Assembly (NCBI RefSeq): GCF_900108055.1
Contig: NZ_FNWJ01000001.1
Span: 1,116,001 to 1,180,000, forward strand
Origin: Thermoleophilum album
GTDB lineage: Bacteria > Actinomycetota > Thermoleophilia > Solirubrobacterales > Thermoleophilaceae
DNA: 64,000 bases
Direction of reading: 5' to 3'
Program-made: the position numbers and the translations under genes
Notes under the pieces: model-generated
Seen by the model: the letters and a program-made list of their open reading frames with translations, nothing else
Database searches by the model: none
What the model was told of the DNA's origin: nothing
Shown here: positions 1-8,073 of the stretch, piece by piece
Numbering within the stretch: position 1 is the first letter of the stretch
How the letters are laid out: each line of letters opens with the position of its first letter

Positions 1-665
1 CCGGAATCGCGGCGCCGCACGCAGCGTCGACGCCCACGGTCCGCTCCCGCGTAGCTCAGGAGAACCGTGTGCGGCAGTGCGATCGCGCGGATTTCGGCGG
101 CCGGCAGCCAGCCGATCTTCTGCACGGCACGCATGCTCGGGCGGTTGTGGGCGAGCACGTAACACAGCCCCCGTGTGAACCCGAGATCGGCGAGCATCGC
201 GAACGTGCGCAGTGCGCGTGCGGGCGTGATCCCGCGACCGCGGAGATCTCGGCGCGTGTAGCTGTCGTACGCGTAAATGAAGTGCGACGGCAGAACGATG
301 TGCAAGCCGATCTCGGGGATCCACGCCTCGCCAGGGTGCCACCAGGCAACCGACACGAGCTCGGCGCCCAGCCACGCGCCGATCGCGAGCGAACCAGCGG
401 CGAGTCGCTCGCGCAACTGTTTCGCTCCGCCGAACGGCCGCAAGGCGGCGTACTGCTCGGCGTGCTCGGTGCCCAGCGGGGCAACGCGCAACCCCTCGAT
501 TTTTGGCGACGCGCTCGCGCTCGTCGGGCGCAGCGAGCGTTCGAAGATCACCAGACGGCGGAAGCCCAGGCGCTCTACGAGCGTGCCAACAAGGGCTGGC
601 AACCCACCGAGCTCGTACCGCTCACGCGCGCGGGCCAGCAGCCCGCGCTGTCGTCGCTCGAACAC
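1..665 (-). CDS. GNAT-family acetyltransferase, 3' end cut by window edge
   Basis: The minus-strand frame is open from a GTG at 665 to the first base of the window with no stop, so the C-terminus is missing; about 221 residues are visible. The frame has no ATG. The C-terminal half reads like a GNAT fold: a W-W-H-P strand, then I-V-L-P-S-H-F, an R-G-R-G-I-x-P-A acetyl-CoA loop (the Q/RxxGxG/A motif), and the typical tail Y-V-L-A-H-N-R-P-S-M-R-A-V-Q-K-I-G-W, in which an N-x-x-S/A-x-R-x-x-x-K-x-G-W pattern marks GNAT proteins. GNAT enzymes transfer an acyl group from acyl-CoA to an amine; the substrate cannot be read here. No strong ribosome binding site lies before the GTG, so the start is uncertain. 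It diverges from the acyl-CoA dehydrogenase at 760. Confidence 0.7.
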   Translation of the reverse strand, partial: MFERRQRGLLARARERYELGGLPALVGTLVERLGFRRLVIFERSLRPTSASASPKIEGLRVAPLGTEHAEQYAALRPFGGAKQLRERLAAGSLAIGAWLGAELVSVAWWHPGEAWIPEIGLHIVLPSHFIYAYDSYTRRDLRGRGITPARALRTFAMLADLGFTRGLCYVLAHNRPSMRAVQKIGWLPAAEIRAIALPHTVLLSYAGADRGRRRCVRRRDS

Positions 666-759
666 CAGGTGAGCTTAAGACGAAAGCAGCGTGCGGGCGC
701 CGGAAGGCGAAAGCCGAGCCGGCCTTACAAATCGAATAAGTGTTAGTTTCGGAGGCGCT

Positions 760-1896
760 ATGGACCTCACGCTTTCACCATCCGAGCAGAAGTTCCGGGA
801 CGAGCTGCGGGCCTGGCTCGAGGCCAACCACCCCGGCCCAGAGCCCGACGATCCTGACGAGGCGTTCGAGTTCCGACGTCAGTGGCAGCGCAAGCTGCAC
901 GAGGGCGGTTGGGCCGGCGTCTCCTGGCCGCGCGAGTACGGCGGCCGTGGCGCGAGCGTCATCGAGCAGGCGATCTACAGCGAGGAGATGGTCCGGGCCA
1001 AGGCTCCTCAGCCAGCGAACATCCTGGGCTTGCTGATGGGTGGTCCGGTGGTTATCCACCACGGCACCGAGGAGCAGCGCCGACGCTTCCTGGAGCCGAT
1101 CCTCTCGGCCGAGGAGATCTGGTGTCAGGGCTTTTCGGAGCCGGAAGCTGGCTCCGATCTCGCGTCGTTGAAGACGCGCGCGGTCCGTGACGGCGACGAG
1201 TGGGTGGTGACGGGCCAGAAGGTTTGGACGACCTACGCACACAAAGCAAAGTGGTGCATGCTGCTCGCCCGCACCGACCCCGACGCGCCAAAGCACCAGG
1301 GGCTCACCTACTTCATCATGGACATGGAGCAGGACGCGGTGCAGGTGCGTCCGCTGCGCCAGATCACCGGCGAGGCGGAATTCAACGAGCTGTTCATCGA
1401 GGGCGCGCGCATCCCCGACGAGAACGTGATCGGCGGGGTCGGTAACGGCTGGGCCGTGGCGATTACAACGCTCATGCACGAGCGCGCGGGGCTCGGTGCG
1501 GCGGCTGCCGCGGGGGTCCGACTGATGCTCGACGAAGTAGTCGAGCTCGCCCGAGAGCGCGGCCTTGCGGACGACCCGATCGTCCGCGATCGGATCGCTC
1601 AGTTCAAGATCGAAGTCGAGGCCCTTCGCTTCACCAGCTGGCGCGGTCTCACGCAGATCCAAAAGCGCGGGGTGCCGGGGCCCGAAGGCTCACTTCCGAA
1701 GTGGCACTGGTCGGAGATCAGCCAGGCACTCACGGAGTTCGCGATCGAGCTGCGAGGCGAAGAGGGGCCGGTGTGGGACTCGCGCTGGGTCTATCGCTTC
1801 TTGCGCTCGCGCGCGAACTCGATCGAGGGCGGTACGACCGAGATCCTCAAGAACATCGTTGCCGAGCGGGTGCTCGGCCTCCCGAAGCTGAGGTGA
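760..1896 (+). CDS. acyl-CoA dehydrogenase, probable alpha subunit of a heteromeric enzyme
   Basis: A 378-residue flavoprotein of the acyl-CoA dehydrogenase family, which oxidises acyl-CoA thioesters to 2-enoyl-CoA with FAD and passes electrons to ETF. Seen: N-terminal helical domain (about 1-110), the middle-domain signature S-E-P-E-A-G-S-D-L-A-S-L (about residues 126-137), the strand W-V-V-T-G-Q-K-V-W-T, and a C-terminal N-S-I-E-G-G-T-T-E-I motif carrying the E-G-G-T of the active-site region. The ATG at 760 is chosen because GGAGG lies five bases before it; an in-frame upstream extension to 691 has no such site. The next gene starts four bases after the stop and encodes a shorter, diverged family member, the layout of mycobacterial alpha2beta2 FadE pairs. 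The substrate is unknown; fatty acid or sterol side-chain catabolism is possible. Confidence 0.9.
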   Translation: MDLTLSPSEQKFRDELRAWLEANHPGPEPDDPDEAFEFRRQWQRKLHEGGWAGVSWPREYGGRGASVIEQAIYSEEMVRAKAPQPANILGLLMGGPVVIHHGTEEQRRRFLEPILSAEEIWCQGFSEPEAGSDLASLKTRAVRDGDEWVVTGQKVWTTYAHKAKWCMLLARTDPDAPKHQGLTYFIMDMEQDAVQVRPLRQITGEAEFNELFIEGARIPDENVIGGVGNGWAVAITTLMHERAGLGAAAAAGVRLMLDEVVELARERGLADDPIVRDRIAQFKIEVEALRFTSWRGLTQIQKRGVPGPEGSLPKWHWSEISQALTEFAIELRGEEGPVWDSRWVYRFLRSRANSIEGGTTEILKNIVAERVLGLPKLR

Positions 1897-1900
1897 GGAG

Positions 1901-2923
1901 ATGAACTTCGACTTCAACGACGATCAGCAGGCGATCAAGCGGACCGCCCGCGAGCTGCTCGCGGCGCGCTTCACCCCCGATCGCGTGCGCGAGCTGGCGG
2001 AGGCGCGCCGCTACGACGACGAGGCTTGGCGCGAGCTGTGCGAGCTCGGGTGGCCGGGGATCTTCGTCGACGAGCGGTTCGGGGGTCAGGGGCTCGGCAC
2101 GGTCGAGCTCGTAATCCTCGCTGAGGAGCTCGGCTACGCGCTCGCGCCGCTGCCGTTCCTGTCGCGTGCTGCGGCCGGACTCGTGCTGCAGGCGGCGGGA
2201 TCGGACGAGCAGCGCGAGCGTTGGCTCGCACCGCTCGCGCGCGGCGAGCTGAGCGCGACGCTGGCCCTCACCCACGGCGGCGAGGCGCGCCTGGTCCCGG
2301 ATGCTGCCGAGGCCGATCTACTCGTGGCGGTCGAGGGTGGCGAGGCGCAACTGTTCGAGCGAGGCTCGTTCGAGGCACAAGCACTCGACACCATCGACCT
2401 GACCCGCAGTTACGCGTCAGTGCGTGTCGAGGGTTCCGGGGAGCCGCTCCCGGGCGATCCCTCCGCCGGTGTCGACCGCGCGCTCGTTGCGCTCGCCGCA
2501 GAGCTTGTCGGGATCGCGCAGCGGACGCTCGAGATGGCGGTCCAATACGCGCGCGAGCGCAAGCAGTTCGGGCGCCCGATCGGTGCCTACCAAGCGGTGT
2601 CGCACCGTTGCGCGCAGATGTTGCTCGAGACCGAGAGCGCCCGCTCGCTCACCTACTACGCGGCCTGGACGGCGGAGTCCGAGCCGGAGTCGCTGCCGCT
2701 CGCGTCAGCGATGGCCAAGTCCTACGCCAGCGACGCTGGTTGGCGCACGAGCGCGCAGGCGTTGCAGGTGTTCGGAGGCATCGGTTTCACCTGGGAGCAC
2801 GACCTCCACTTCTTCCTGAAGCGTGCGCGCACCGATGCTCACCTGTGGTCGATGGGCCGCGAACTGCGGGCTAGGGTGGCCGACCTTACGGGACTCGAGC
2901 GGACGGCGCCCACCGCCGCCTGA
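1901..2923 (+). CDS. acyl-CoA dehydrogenase-like protein, probable beta subunit
   Basis: A 340-residue acyl-CoA dehydrogenase homologue, shorter than the usual 380 or more. The start (M-N-F-D-F-N-D-D-Q) overlaps the Shine-Dalgarno region left by the preceding stop, indicating translational coupling. The middle domain is weak: the family S-E-P-x-A-G-S-D signature is replaced by an unrelated L-A-L-T-H-G-G stretch. The C-terminal helical domain is well kept (Y-A-R-E-R-K-Q-F-G-R-P-I-G, then Q-V-F-G-G-I-G-F-T-W-E-H-D-L-H). This combination is typical of the non-catalytic or half-site partner in heterotetrameric FadE enzymes such as ChsE-type pairs (family knowledge), so a complex with the 760-1896 product is inferred. 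An intrinsic terminator follows the stop. Confidence 0.85.
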   Translation: MNFDFNDDQQAIKRTARELLAARFTPDRVRELAEARRYDDEAWRELCELGWPGIFVDERFGGQGLGTVELVILAEELGYALAPLPFLSRAAAGLVLQAAGSDEQRERWLAPLARGELSATLALTHGGEARLVPDAAEADLLVAVEGGEAQLFERGSFEAQALDTIDLTRSYASVRVEGSGEPLPGDPSAGVDRALVALAAELVGIAQRTLEMAVQYARERKQFGRPIGAYQAVSHRCAQMLLETESARSLTYYAAWTAESEPESLPLASAMAKSYASDAGWRTSAQALQVFGGIGFTWEHDLHFFLKRARTDAHLWSMGRELRARVADLTGLERTAPTAA

Positions 2924-2954
2924 CGAGAGTTCGCCACGCTGCCAAGCGATGTAG

Positions 2955-2987
2955 CCCGGCGCGGCCCTGCCGCGCCGGGTCCTTTTT
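2955..2987 (+). terminator. intrinsic terminator after the acyl-CoA dehydrogenase pair
   Basis: A perfect ten-base stem (CCCGGCGCGG, 2955-2964, with CCGCGCCGGG, 2970-2979) and a five-base loop, followed by five T residues at 2983-2987. It ends the plus-strand operon and touches the stop codon of the convergent small gene at 2986. Confidence 0.85.
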
Positions 2988-3273
2988 AACCCTCTGCGGG
3001 CAGCTGCTGGTCGCCCACGTAGCTACGCAGGCCGCGCTCTCCCTCGACCACCGGACCGCGCGCCTCGGCTCCCCGCGCCACCTGCTCGAGGTGCTGCATC
3101 CAACGCTCGCCCTCACGCCGCACCGGGTGATCGGGGGGCAAGCCGACGATCAGATTGCGGATGCGATTGCGGATCTGCAGGGCGAAGTGCGGCGTCGAGG
3201 CGCCCACGAGCTCGTGGATGTCCTCGATCGTCGGTTCGCGTGTCAGGCGGTCAGGACGCTCGTACTCGCTCAC
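2986..3273 (-). CDS. small conserved hypothetical protein
   Basis: A 95-residue soluble protein from a GTG start. It is rich in charged residues and has a helical, conserved-looking core (E-D-I-H-E-L-V-G-A-S-T-P-H-F-A, then I-R-N-R-I-R-N-L-I-V-G-L-P, then H-P-V-R-R-E-G-E-R-W). No signal peptide, membrane segment or cysteine motif is present. Codon use matches the neighbours and the frame is free of interruptions, which supports a real gene. The family is not recognised and no function is proposed. It lies downstream of, and in the same direction as, the lipoprotein gene at 3331-4542, with about 57 bases between, so the two may share a transcript. Confidence 0.65.
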   Translation of the reverse strand: MSEYERPDRLTREPTIEDIHELVGASTPHFALQIRNRIRNLIVGLPPDHPVRREGERWMQHLEQVARGAEARGPVVEGERGLRSYVGDQQLPAEG

Positions 3274-3330
3274 GGCTGGGAACGTTAGAGCGAGACCGGC
3301 TGCCAGGACTCGCCGACCGCTTCGCCGCGC

Positions 3331-4542
3331 TCAGGGCGTCTGCGGTTGCACCGGTACGAGTTCGGTCAAGCGGTCGATCTGGCCCTGCACCCCCAACGAG
3401 ACGGCCCGGTCGTCGCCGAGGATCCAAACCCGGTTGTAGACCGCTTCCTGCGGTGTGCCCTCATACCCGGGTTGGATGCTCAACAGGTACTGCTGCACGG
3501 TGCGCGGGAGGGCGTCGGCGCGGTCGGTCAGAAGCAGCGGCGCGAAGATGCCCTTCGAGCCGAGCAGCGCCGCTGCGGCAGCGTCGAGCGGCCGGGTCGT
3601 GCTTGCCAAAGCCAAGTTGTAGCCCGGCACGACGACCCCCCAACCGAACGTGCCGCTGCGGTAGCGCGCGAACGCGACGGCCAGTTCGACAGCGTTGCGT
3701 GCGCGCTCACCGATCCGCCGCACGCGACCAAAGCGGCGCAGCGAGCGCTCGACGCGAGGCGAGATAAGCGACTCCGGTCCGAGCAAAAAGATCGCGGCGT
3801 TGCCCTCCCGGCGTGCGAGCGCCCGCTGGATCGGTGCCGGCACCGAACGACTGCGGACCGGCAGGGCGGAGTCGCCCGAGAAACCGGCCCACGCTGCAGC
3901 CGGCATCGCCCACTCCGGGCGTTCCCCTGAGAAGAGCAAGACACGAGGAGACGGCCGTCTGCGCAGCGCCGCCGCGAAACGATCGAGCTCCGCGGCGATC
4001 GCGTAGGGATCGTCGCCGGCGATTCGCTTGACGCGGAGACCGGCTGGTGCGGGGACGCCATTTCCGACCAGGATCGCTTGGGCATCGTCGGCGAGGTCGG
4101 CGCCCAGTGGCCGCAGTCGTCTGATCGTCTCGCCCGTGACGGGTGGGAGGTCGCCGCCCGACGAGAACAGCAAGGGCGCGACCAGCGGGTCGGCGGCTAG
4201 CGTCGCCGCGGCCACGGCGTCCTGCCAGCGGCGGGTGTCAAGCAGTACGACCGTGCGGGGCCTAGTGGCGCTGGTGGTGGCGGGGTAGAAAAGGTTCGCG
4301 ACGCCGGCCGCGTCGGCCACCGGATCGCCACCGCCTACCCGCACCGTGTTGCGCGTGGCCACGGCGGGGAAGCCAAGCTTGGTCGCAGCGTCCTGATCGC
4401 CTGCGCGGGCGCCGAGTTGCGGTGGCCGACCATCGCCGCCGCCACCCAGCTGGCAACCGGCGCCGACCAACGCCGAGGCGACGACCAACGCCGTCACAGC
4501 TAGCACGAGGCTGCCGCGTCGCTTTCCCCGAGACCCCTCCAC
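3331..4542 (-). CDS. lipoprotein with CWB2-type cell wall-binding repeats
   Basis: About 403 residues. A basic N-terminus (K-R-R), a hydrophobic stretch and the lipobox V-G-A-G-C predict a lipid-anchored exported protein. The mature part contains segments typical of putative cell wall-binding repeat 2 (PF04122): T-V-V-L-L-D-T-R-R-W-Q-D-A near residue 97 followed by D-P-L-V-A-P-L-L, and a C-terminal R-V-W-I-L-G-D-D-R-A-V-S with Q-I-D-R-L. CWB2 repeats anchor some Gram-positive surface proteins; here the protein is already lipid-anchored, so wall contact or a periplasmic role is inferred. Two GTG codons compete for the start: 4542 has GGGAG at proper spacing, whereas the upstream one at 4548 overlaps that site. 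It diverges from the acyl-CoA dehydrogenase at 4670. Confidence 0.8.
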   Translation of the reverse strand: MEGSRGKRRGSLVLAVTALVVASALVGAGCQLGGGGDGRPPQLGARAGDQDAATKLGFPAVATRNTVRVGGGDPVADAAGVANLFYPATTSATRPRTVVLLDTRRWQDAVAAATLAADPLVAPLLFSSGGDLPPVTGETIRRLRPLGADLADDAQAILVGNGVPAPAGLRVKRIAGDDPYAIAAELDRFAAALRRRPSPRVLLFSGERPEWAMPAAAWAGFSGDSALPVRSRSVPAPIQRALARREGNAAIFLLGPESLISPRVERSLRRFGRVRRIGERARNAVELAVAFARYRSGTFGWGVVVPGYNLALASTTRPLDAAAAALLGSKGIFAPLLLTDRADALPRTVQQYLLSIQPGYEGTPQEAVYNRVWILGDDRAVSLGVQGQIDRLTELVPVQPQTP

Positions 4543-4600
4543 TCGCACTCCCGAAGCAACTTACCGAGCAGCCGACCGCTATCCTGCCCCCGTCCGCTGG

Positions 4601-4616
4601 TTGACTGGCCAGTCAA
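4601..4616. promoter_or_regulatory. perfect 16-bp palindrome, TetR-type operator candidate
   Basis: TTGACTGGCCAGTCAA is a perfect palindrome located 54 bases upstream of the acyl-CoA dehydrogenase start at 4670, in the divergent intergenic region. Size, symmetry and position fit a TetR-family operator, a family that often controls fatty-acid genes. Its TTGACT could also serve as a -35 element. A related palindrome with the same GACTGGCC half-site lies at 13520-13539. Confidence 0.6.
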
Positions 4617-4669
4617 GGCGTCGCGGCGGCTGCGAGGAGTATCGAGGCGCGAGCAAGGAGGATCTGACC

Positions 4670-5935
4670 GTGGACTTCCGTCTGTCGCCGGACCATCTCG
4701 AGTTCAAGGAGCGCTGCCGGCGCTTCGCGAGAGAGGTGATGCGCCCGATCGCGCCCCACTACGACCGCACCGAGGAGGTGCCGTGGGAGGCGATCAAGGC
4801 GGCGCGCGAGTGGGGCCTACACGGTCTCGATCACATGCAGCGGATGGCCTCCGATCCCGACGGCTTGATGACGGCGATCTACGCCGAGGAGCTGCATTGG
4901 GGCTGCGCGGGCATTGCGCTCGCCATCCAGGGGTCCGGTCTTGCCGCCGCCGGCATCGCCGCGTCTGGAACACCCGAACAAATCATGCGCTGGGTGCCAG
5001 AGTGCTACGGCACAGGCGATGAGATCAAGCTCGGCGCTTACGCGGTGACGGAGCCGGGAGCGGGCTCCGACGTGCGTGCTCTCCGCACGACCGCGCGTCT
5101 CGACGGCGACGAGTGGGTGCTCAACGGCACCAAGGTCTTCATCACCAACGGCGGCATCGCCGACGTGACGGTCGTCGTCGCGACCGTCGATCCCGACCTC
5201 GGTTACCGCGGACAGGCGTCCTTCGTGGTGCCCAAGGGGACGCCAGGCCTCAGGCAGGGAAAGAAAGAATCGAAGCTCGGCATCCGCGCCTCGCACACCG
5301 CCGAGATCGTGCTCGAGGACTGTCGCGTGCCGATGGAGAACTTGCTCGGCGGCTACGAAAAACTGCAGCGCAAGCTGGAGCGTGCGCGCAAGGGTGAGTC
5401 GAGCGGACGCTCTTCGAACGCGCTCGCCACGTTCGAGATGACGCGCCCCCTAGTCGGCGCCTCGGCGCTCGGCATCGCCCAGGCCGCCTACGAGTGGACG
5501 CTCGACTACCTCGAGCGCACCCGCGAGGGCGGAAGGCCGCTGATCGAGCATCAGCGAATCCAGCAAACGATCGCCGACGTCGCCACTGAGATCGAAGCTG
5601 CACGCCTGCTCGTCTGGCGGGCCTCGTGGATGGCGCGCAACGGTGTGCCGCTCACCGGCGGCCAGGGATCGATGGCGAAGTTGAAGGCAGGGGACGTCGC
5701 GATGTGGGCGACCGCGACCTGCATGGACCTCGTCGGGCCGTACGCCCAGACGACGGAGTGCCCACTCGAAAAGTGGTACCGGGACGCGAAGATCTACCAG
5801 ATCTTTGAGGGCACGGCCCAGGTGCAGCGGCTGGTGATCTCGCGGCTCCAGCGCGAGGAGTACAGGCGCCGCTTGGCGGAGGCCGCGGAGCTGGTGGCGG
5901 CGGGTGAACGTAGCGGCTCGGCAGTGGCAGCCTGA
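4670..5935 (+). CDS. acyl-CoA dehydrogenase
   Basis: A 421-residue FAD-dependent acyl-CoA dehydrogenase. GTG at 4670 is chosen because AAGGAGG lies eight bases upstream; an in-frame ATG at 4601 lacks a site and would run through the palindrome. Seen: A-Y-A-V-T-E-P-G-A-G-S-D-V-R-A (FAD/substrate signature, near residue 125), G-T-K-V-F-I-T-N-G, E-H-Q-R-I-Q-Q in the helical C-terminal domain, and K-I-Y-Q-I-F-E-G-T-A-Q-V-Q, whose Glu aligns with the catalytic base of medium-chain acyl-CoA dehydrogenase. An inserted basic segment (about residues 235-255, K-L-E-R-A-R-K-G-E-S-S-G-R-S) is longer than usual. Unlike the 760/1901 pair it should work alone as a homotetramer. Control by the palindrome just upstream is inferred. 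Confidence 0.92.
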   Translation: MDFRLSPDHLEFKERCRRFAREVMRPIAPHYDRTEEVPWEAIKAAREWGLHGLDHMQRMASDPDGLMTAIYAEELHWGCAGIALAIQGSGLAAAGIAASGTPEQIMRWVPECYGTGDEIKLGAYAVTEPGAGSDVRALRTTARLDGDEWVLNGTKVFITNGGIADVTVVVATVDPDLGYRGQASFVVPKGTPGLRQGKKESKLGIRASHTAEIVLEDCRVPMENLLGGYEKLQRKLERARKGESSGRSSNALATFEMTRPLVGASALGIAQAAYEWTLDYLERTREGGRPLIEHQRIQQTIADVATEIEAARLLVWRASWMARNGVPLTGGQGSMAKLKAGDVAMWATATCMDLVGPYAQTTECPLEKWYRDAKIYQIFEGTAQVQRLVISRLQREEYRRRLAEAAELVAAGERSGSAVAA

Positions 5936-6022
5936 GGGGGTCGCGCGCCCGTCGGCGCCGCTACCAGAGCGCGCTCACTACACTCAGCGGGGCAGCGGCT
6001 CGCAGCGACGGAAGGAGGCGCT

Positions 6023-6802
6023 TTGCCAGGGCTAGCTGGGCGGCTCTCGACCACCATCAAGGCCAAGATCTCGAAGTGGCTCGACCGCGCCGAGGATCCG
6101 GCGGAAACGCTGGACTACGGCTACCGCAAGCAGGTCGAGCTGCTCCAGAACGTAAAGAAGGGGATCGCCGAGGTCCTCACCGCGAAGAAGCGTCTGCAGA
6201 TGCAGTCGCAGAAGCTCGAGCAGCAGGTGGCGAAGCTCGAAGGCCAGGCCCGGCAGGCGCTCGCTCAAGGCCGTGAAGACCTTGCGCGCGCGGCCCTCGA
6301 ACGCAAGGCGCTGGCGCAACGCGAGCTGCAAAGTCTCGACCAGCAAATCGCCGAGCTAGAGGCGCAGCAACAGCGCCTCACCGAGAACGAGCAACGCCTG
6401 CGCGCCAAGGTCGAGGCCTTCCGCACCAAGAAGGAAGTGATCAAGGCGCAGTACTCGGCGGCCGAGGCGCAGGTCCGGATCTCGGAAGCCGCCCACGGCG
6501 TCGGCGAGCAGATGGCCGATCTCGGGCTCGCGCTCCAGCGCGCCCAAGAGAAGGTCGAGGACATGCAGGCGCGCGCCGCCGCCGTCGAGGAGCTCGAACA
6601 GGCGGGCACCTTCGAGGACCTTACGGCGCTCGGTTCGAGCGACGACATCGACCGCCAGCTCGCTCAGCTGGAAGCAGGCGACCAGGTCGAGCGCGAGCTG
6701 GCCCGCCTGAAGGGCGAAGTTCCGGGCTCCGGGCGGGAGCTCGGCGCCGCTGCCGAGGATTCGGGCAGCCAGCCGCCCACGCACCGGGAGAAGGGCTCGT
6801 GA
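6023..6802 (+). CDS. pspA: PspA/IM30 family membrane-stress protein
   Basis: A 259-residue PspA/Vipp1/IM30 homologue, peripheral proteins that coat and protect the inner membrane. Seen: a short amphipathic N-terminus, then the family stretch E-D-P-A-E-T-L-D-Y-G-Y-R-K-Q (about 24-37) and long coiled coil rich in K, Q, E and A (about 40-200). The C-terminus is disordered and charged. The start is TTG at 6023 with AAGGAGG four bases upstream. It overlaps pspAA by four bases, so the two are translationally coupled. The partner genes pspAB and htpX sit about 5 kb away on the other strand (11935-13439). Confidence 0.92.
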   Translation: MPGLAGRLSTTIKAKISKWLDRAEDPAETLDYGYRKQVELLQNVKKGIAEVLTAKKRLQMQSQKLEQQVAKLEGQARQALAQGREDLARAALERKALAQRELQSLDQQIAELEAQQQRLTENEQRLRAKVEAFRTKKEVIKAQYSAAEAQVRISEAAHGVGEQMADLGLALQRAQEKVEDMQARAAAVEELEQAGTFEDLTALGSSDDIDRQLAQLEAGDQVERELARLKGEVPGSGRELGAAAEDSGSQPPTHREKGS

Positions 6803-7077
6803 TCGTGCGGATCTCCGGCGAGGGGCAGTTTCGGCTCGCCGATCACCTCGCCGACCAGCTAAATGAGCTCGACAACGCGTGTGTGGCCGCGGTCGAAGCG
6901 GGTGACGAGCGGCGCTTCCGCGAGCTGTTCGACGAGCTCATAGCGCTGATCGAGCGCGAGGGGGAGCCGCTCGCCGATGACGAGCTTGTGGAGTCCGACG
7001 TGATCGTGCCGCCCCGCGACATCACCTTCGAAGAGGCGCGGCGTGACTTCACCGGCGAGGGAATCGTTCCCGAGTAG
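6799..7077 (+). CDS. pspAA: PspA-associated protein PspAA
   Basis: A 92-residue soluble protein beginning M-I-V-R-I-S-G-E-G-Q-F-R and containing L-N-E-L-D-N-A-C-V-A-A-V-E-A-G-D-E and V-E-S-D-V-I-V-P-P, the recognisable pattern of actinobacterial PspAA. PspAA proteins always travel with PspA and are thought to modulate it; the mechanism is not known. The GTG start lies in the GTGA overlap with the pspA stop. The full family length is present. Confidence 0.88.
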   Translation: MIVRISGEGQFRLADHLADQLNELDNACVAAVEAGDERRFRELFDELIALIEREGEPLADDELVESDVIVPPRDITFEEARRDFTGEGIVPE

Positions 7078-7136
7078 CGCGGTGGGGCACCGGCTCACGG
7101 CTCTCGCGACCGGCTACCGCGACCTCGAGAGCGCCG

Positions 7137-7541
7137 GTGGCTAGCGGGTCACAGCAGGGGCCGGACTACACGCGCCTCAATTTGCTCGAGGTCGAGGATC
7201 TCGCACCGCGCTTCGGCTACGGGGAGCTGTTGGCGGCTCGCTTCCCGGGCGGTGCGCTCGAGGCGCGCGAAACCGGGCTCTCGCTGCAGCACCTGCGTCC
7301 TGGCCGCAAGCAGCCCTACGGACATCGCCACGAGCGTGCCGAGGAGATCTACGTCGTGCTGGAGGGCTCGGGCCGGGTGTGCCTCGACGGGGAAGTCGTC
7401 GAGCTGCAGCGGTTCGATGCTTTGCGCGTAGCCCCGCAGGTGGCGCGCCGCTTCGAAGCCGGGCCGGAGGGGATGACGCTGCTCGCTTTCGGGCCCCGCC
7501 GCCAAGGCGACGGCGAGGTGCTGCCGGACTTCTGGCCCTAG
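7137..7541 (+). CDS. cupin-domain protein
   Basis: A 134-residue single-domain cupin from a GTG start. Cupin motif 1 is G-H-R-H-E-R-A-E-E-I-Y-V-V-L-E-G-S-G (two His and a Glu that normally hold a metal), and motif 2 is represented by F-D-A-L-R-V-A-P-Q-V-A-R-R-F-E, where the usual motif-2 His appears to be missing. Cupins range from enzymes to ligand-binding proteins, so no reaction can be named. It follows pspAA with a gap of 59 bases and may be on the same transcript. Its stop faces the hemerythrin gene, nine bases away. Confidence 0.85.
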   Translation: MASGSQQGPDYTRLNLLEVEDLAPRFGYGELLAARFPGGALEARETGLSLQHLRPGRKQPYGHRHERAEEIYVVLEGSGRVCLDGEVVELQRFDALRVAPQVARRFEAGPEGMTLLAFGPRRQGDGEVLPDFWP

Positions 7542-7550
7542 AACGCAGCG

Positions 7551-8006
7551 TTAGGGCGCTGTCGAAGCCGCTTTCTGGCGAGCGTGGCGAAGCTGCTCGC
7601 CGAGACGCGCTAGCTCGACCTCCGTCGCACACGCCTCGAGGAGCGCGAAGAGCTCGCGTTCCTCCATGCGCACGTGATCGTGCAAGAGCTCACCGGCAGC
7701 CCTGAGCTCGTCCGGTGCGGGGGGCGTTGCCGTGAGCCACCGCGTGGTCAGGGCTCGCAGGCGCACATGATCGAGGAGAGTTCTCACAATGAGTCGATGG
7801 TCAGCGTCGACGTGGTTAGCCAAGAGGGGCAGCAGGAAGCGTTCTTCCTCGGCGAAGTGAACGGCGCTCGCATCGTTCATGAACTCGACGAAGGCTCGCG
7901 TAAGCCCGCCCGCGGAGGAAGCGTCAGCACGCCGCATCTGCGCTGCCAGCACTAGCGCGTGATGGTGATCGCGAGAGAGTTCGACTAGCGCGGGGTGCCG
8001 AGTCAT
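7551..8006 (-). CDS. hemerythrin HHE-domain protein
   Basis: A 151-residue four-helix hemerythrin-like protein that should bind a di-iron centre. Visible ligands: His in S-R-D-H-H-H-A-L (helix 1), His50 and Glu in H-F-A-E-E-E-R-F-L-L-P, His in D-A-D-H-R-L-I, and His/Glu in H-D-H-V-R-M-E-E-R-E-L-F. This order matches HHE domains. Roles in the family include O2 or NO sensing and di-iron repair (RIC/YtfE-like), but the Cys region of true RIC proteins is absent. The ATG at 8006 is preferred over an in-frame start at 8144 because upstream residues look like read-through of non-coding DNA. The gene follows the membrane protein at 8074-9414 by 67 bases in the same direction. Confidence 0.88.
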   Translation of the reverse strand: MTRHPALVELSRDHHHALVLAAQMRRADASSAGGLTRAFVEFMNDASAVHFAEEERFLLPLLANHVDADHRLIVRTLLDHVRLRALTTRWLTATPPAPDELRAAGELLHDHVRMEERELFALLEACATEVELARLGEQLRHARQKAASTAP

Positions 8007-8073
8007 CTTCAGCCGCCGTTCGCTCTCATCGCTCTCGCCGCACCTCCACTGGCCATCACTCTCGCCCCGTCGC

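Noticed and set aside
69-746. Plus-strand open frame of 225 codons at the left edge
   Set aside because: It is the complement of the GNAT gene (1-665, minus); only the minus frame has family motifs.
775-1662. Minus-strand frame of 295 codons under the first acyl-CoA dehydrogenase
   Set aside because: Composition is that of an antisense shadow of a GC-rich gene; no domain.
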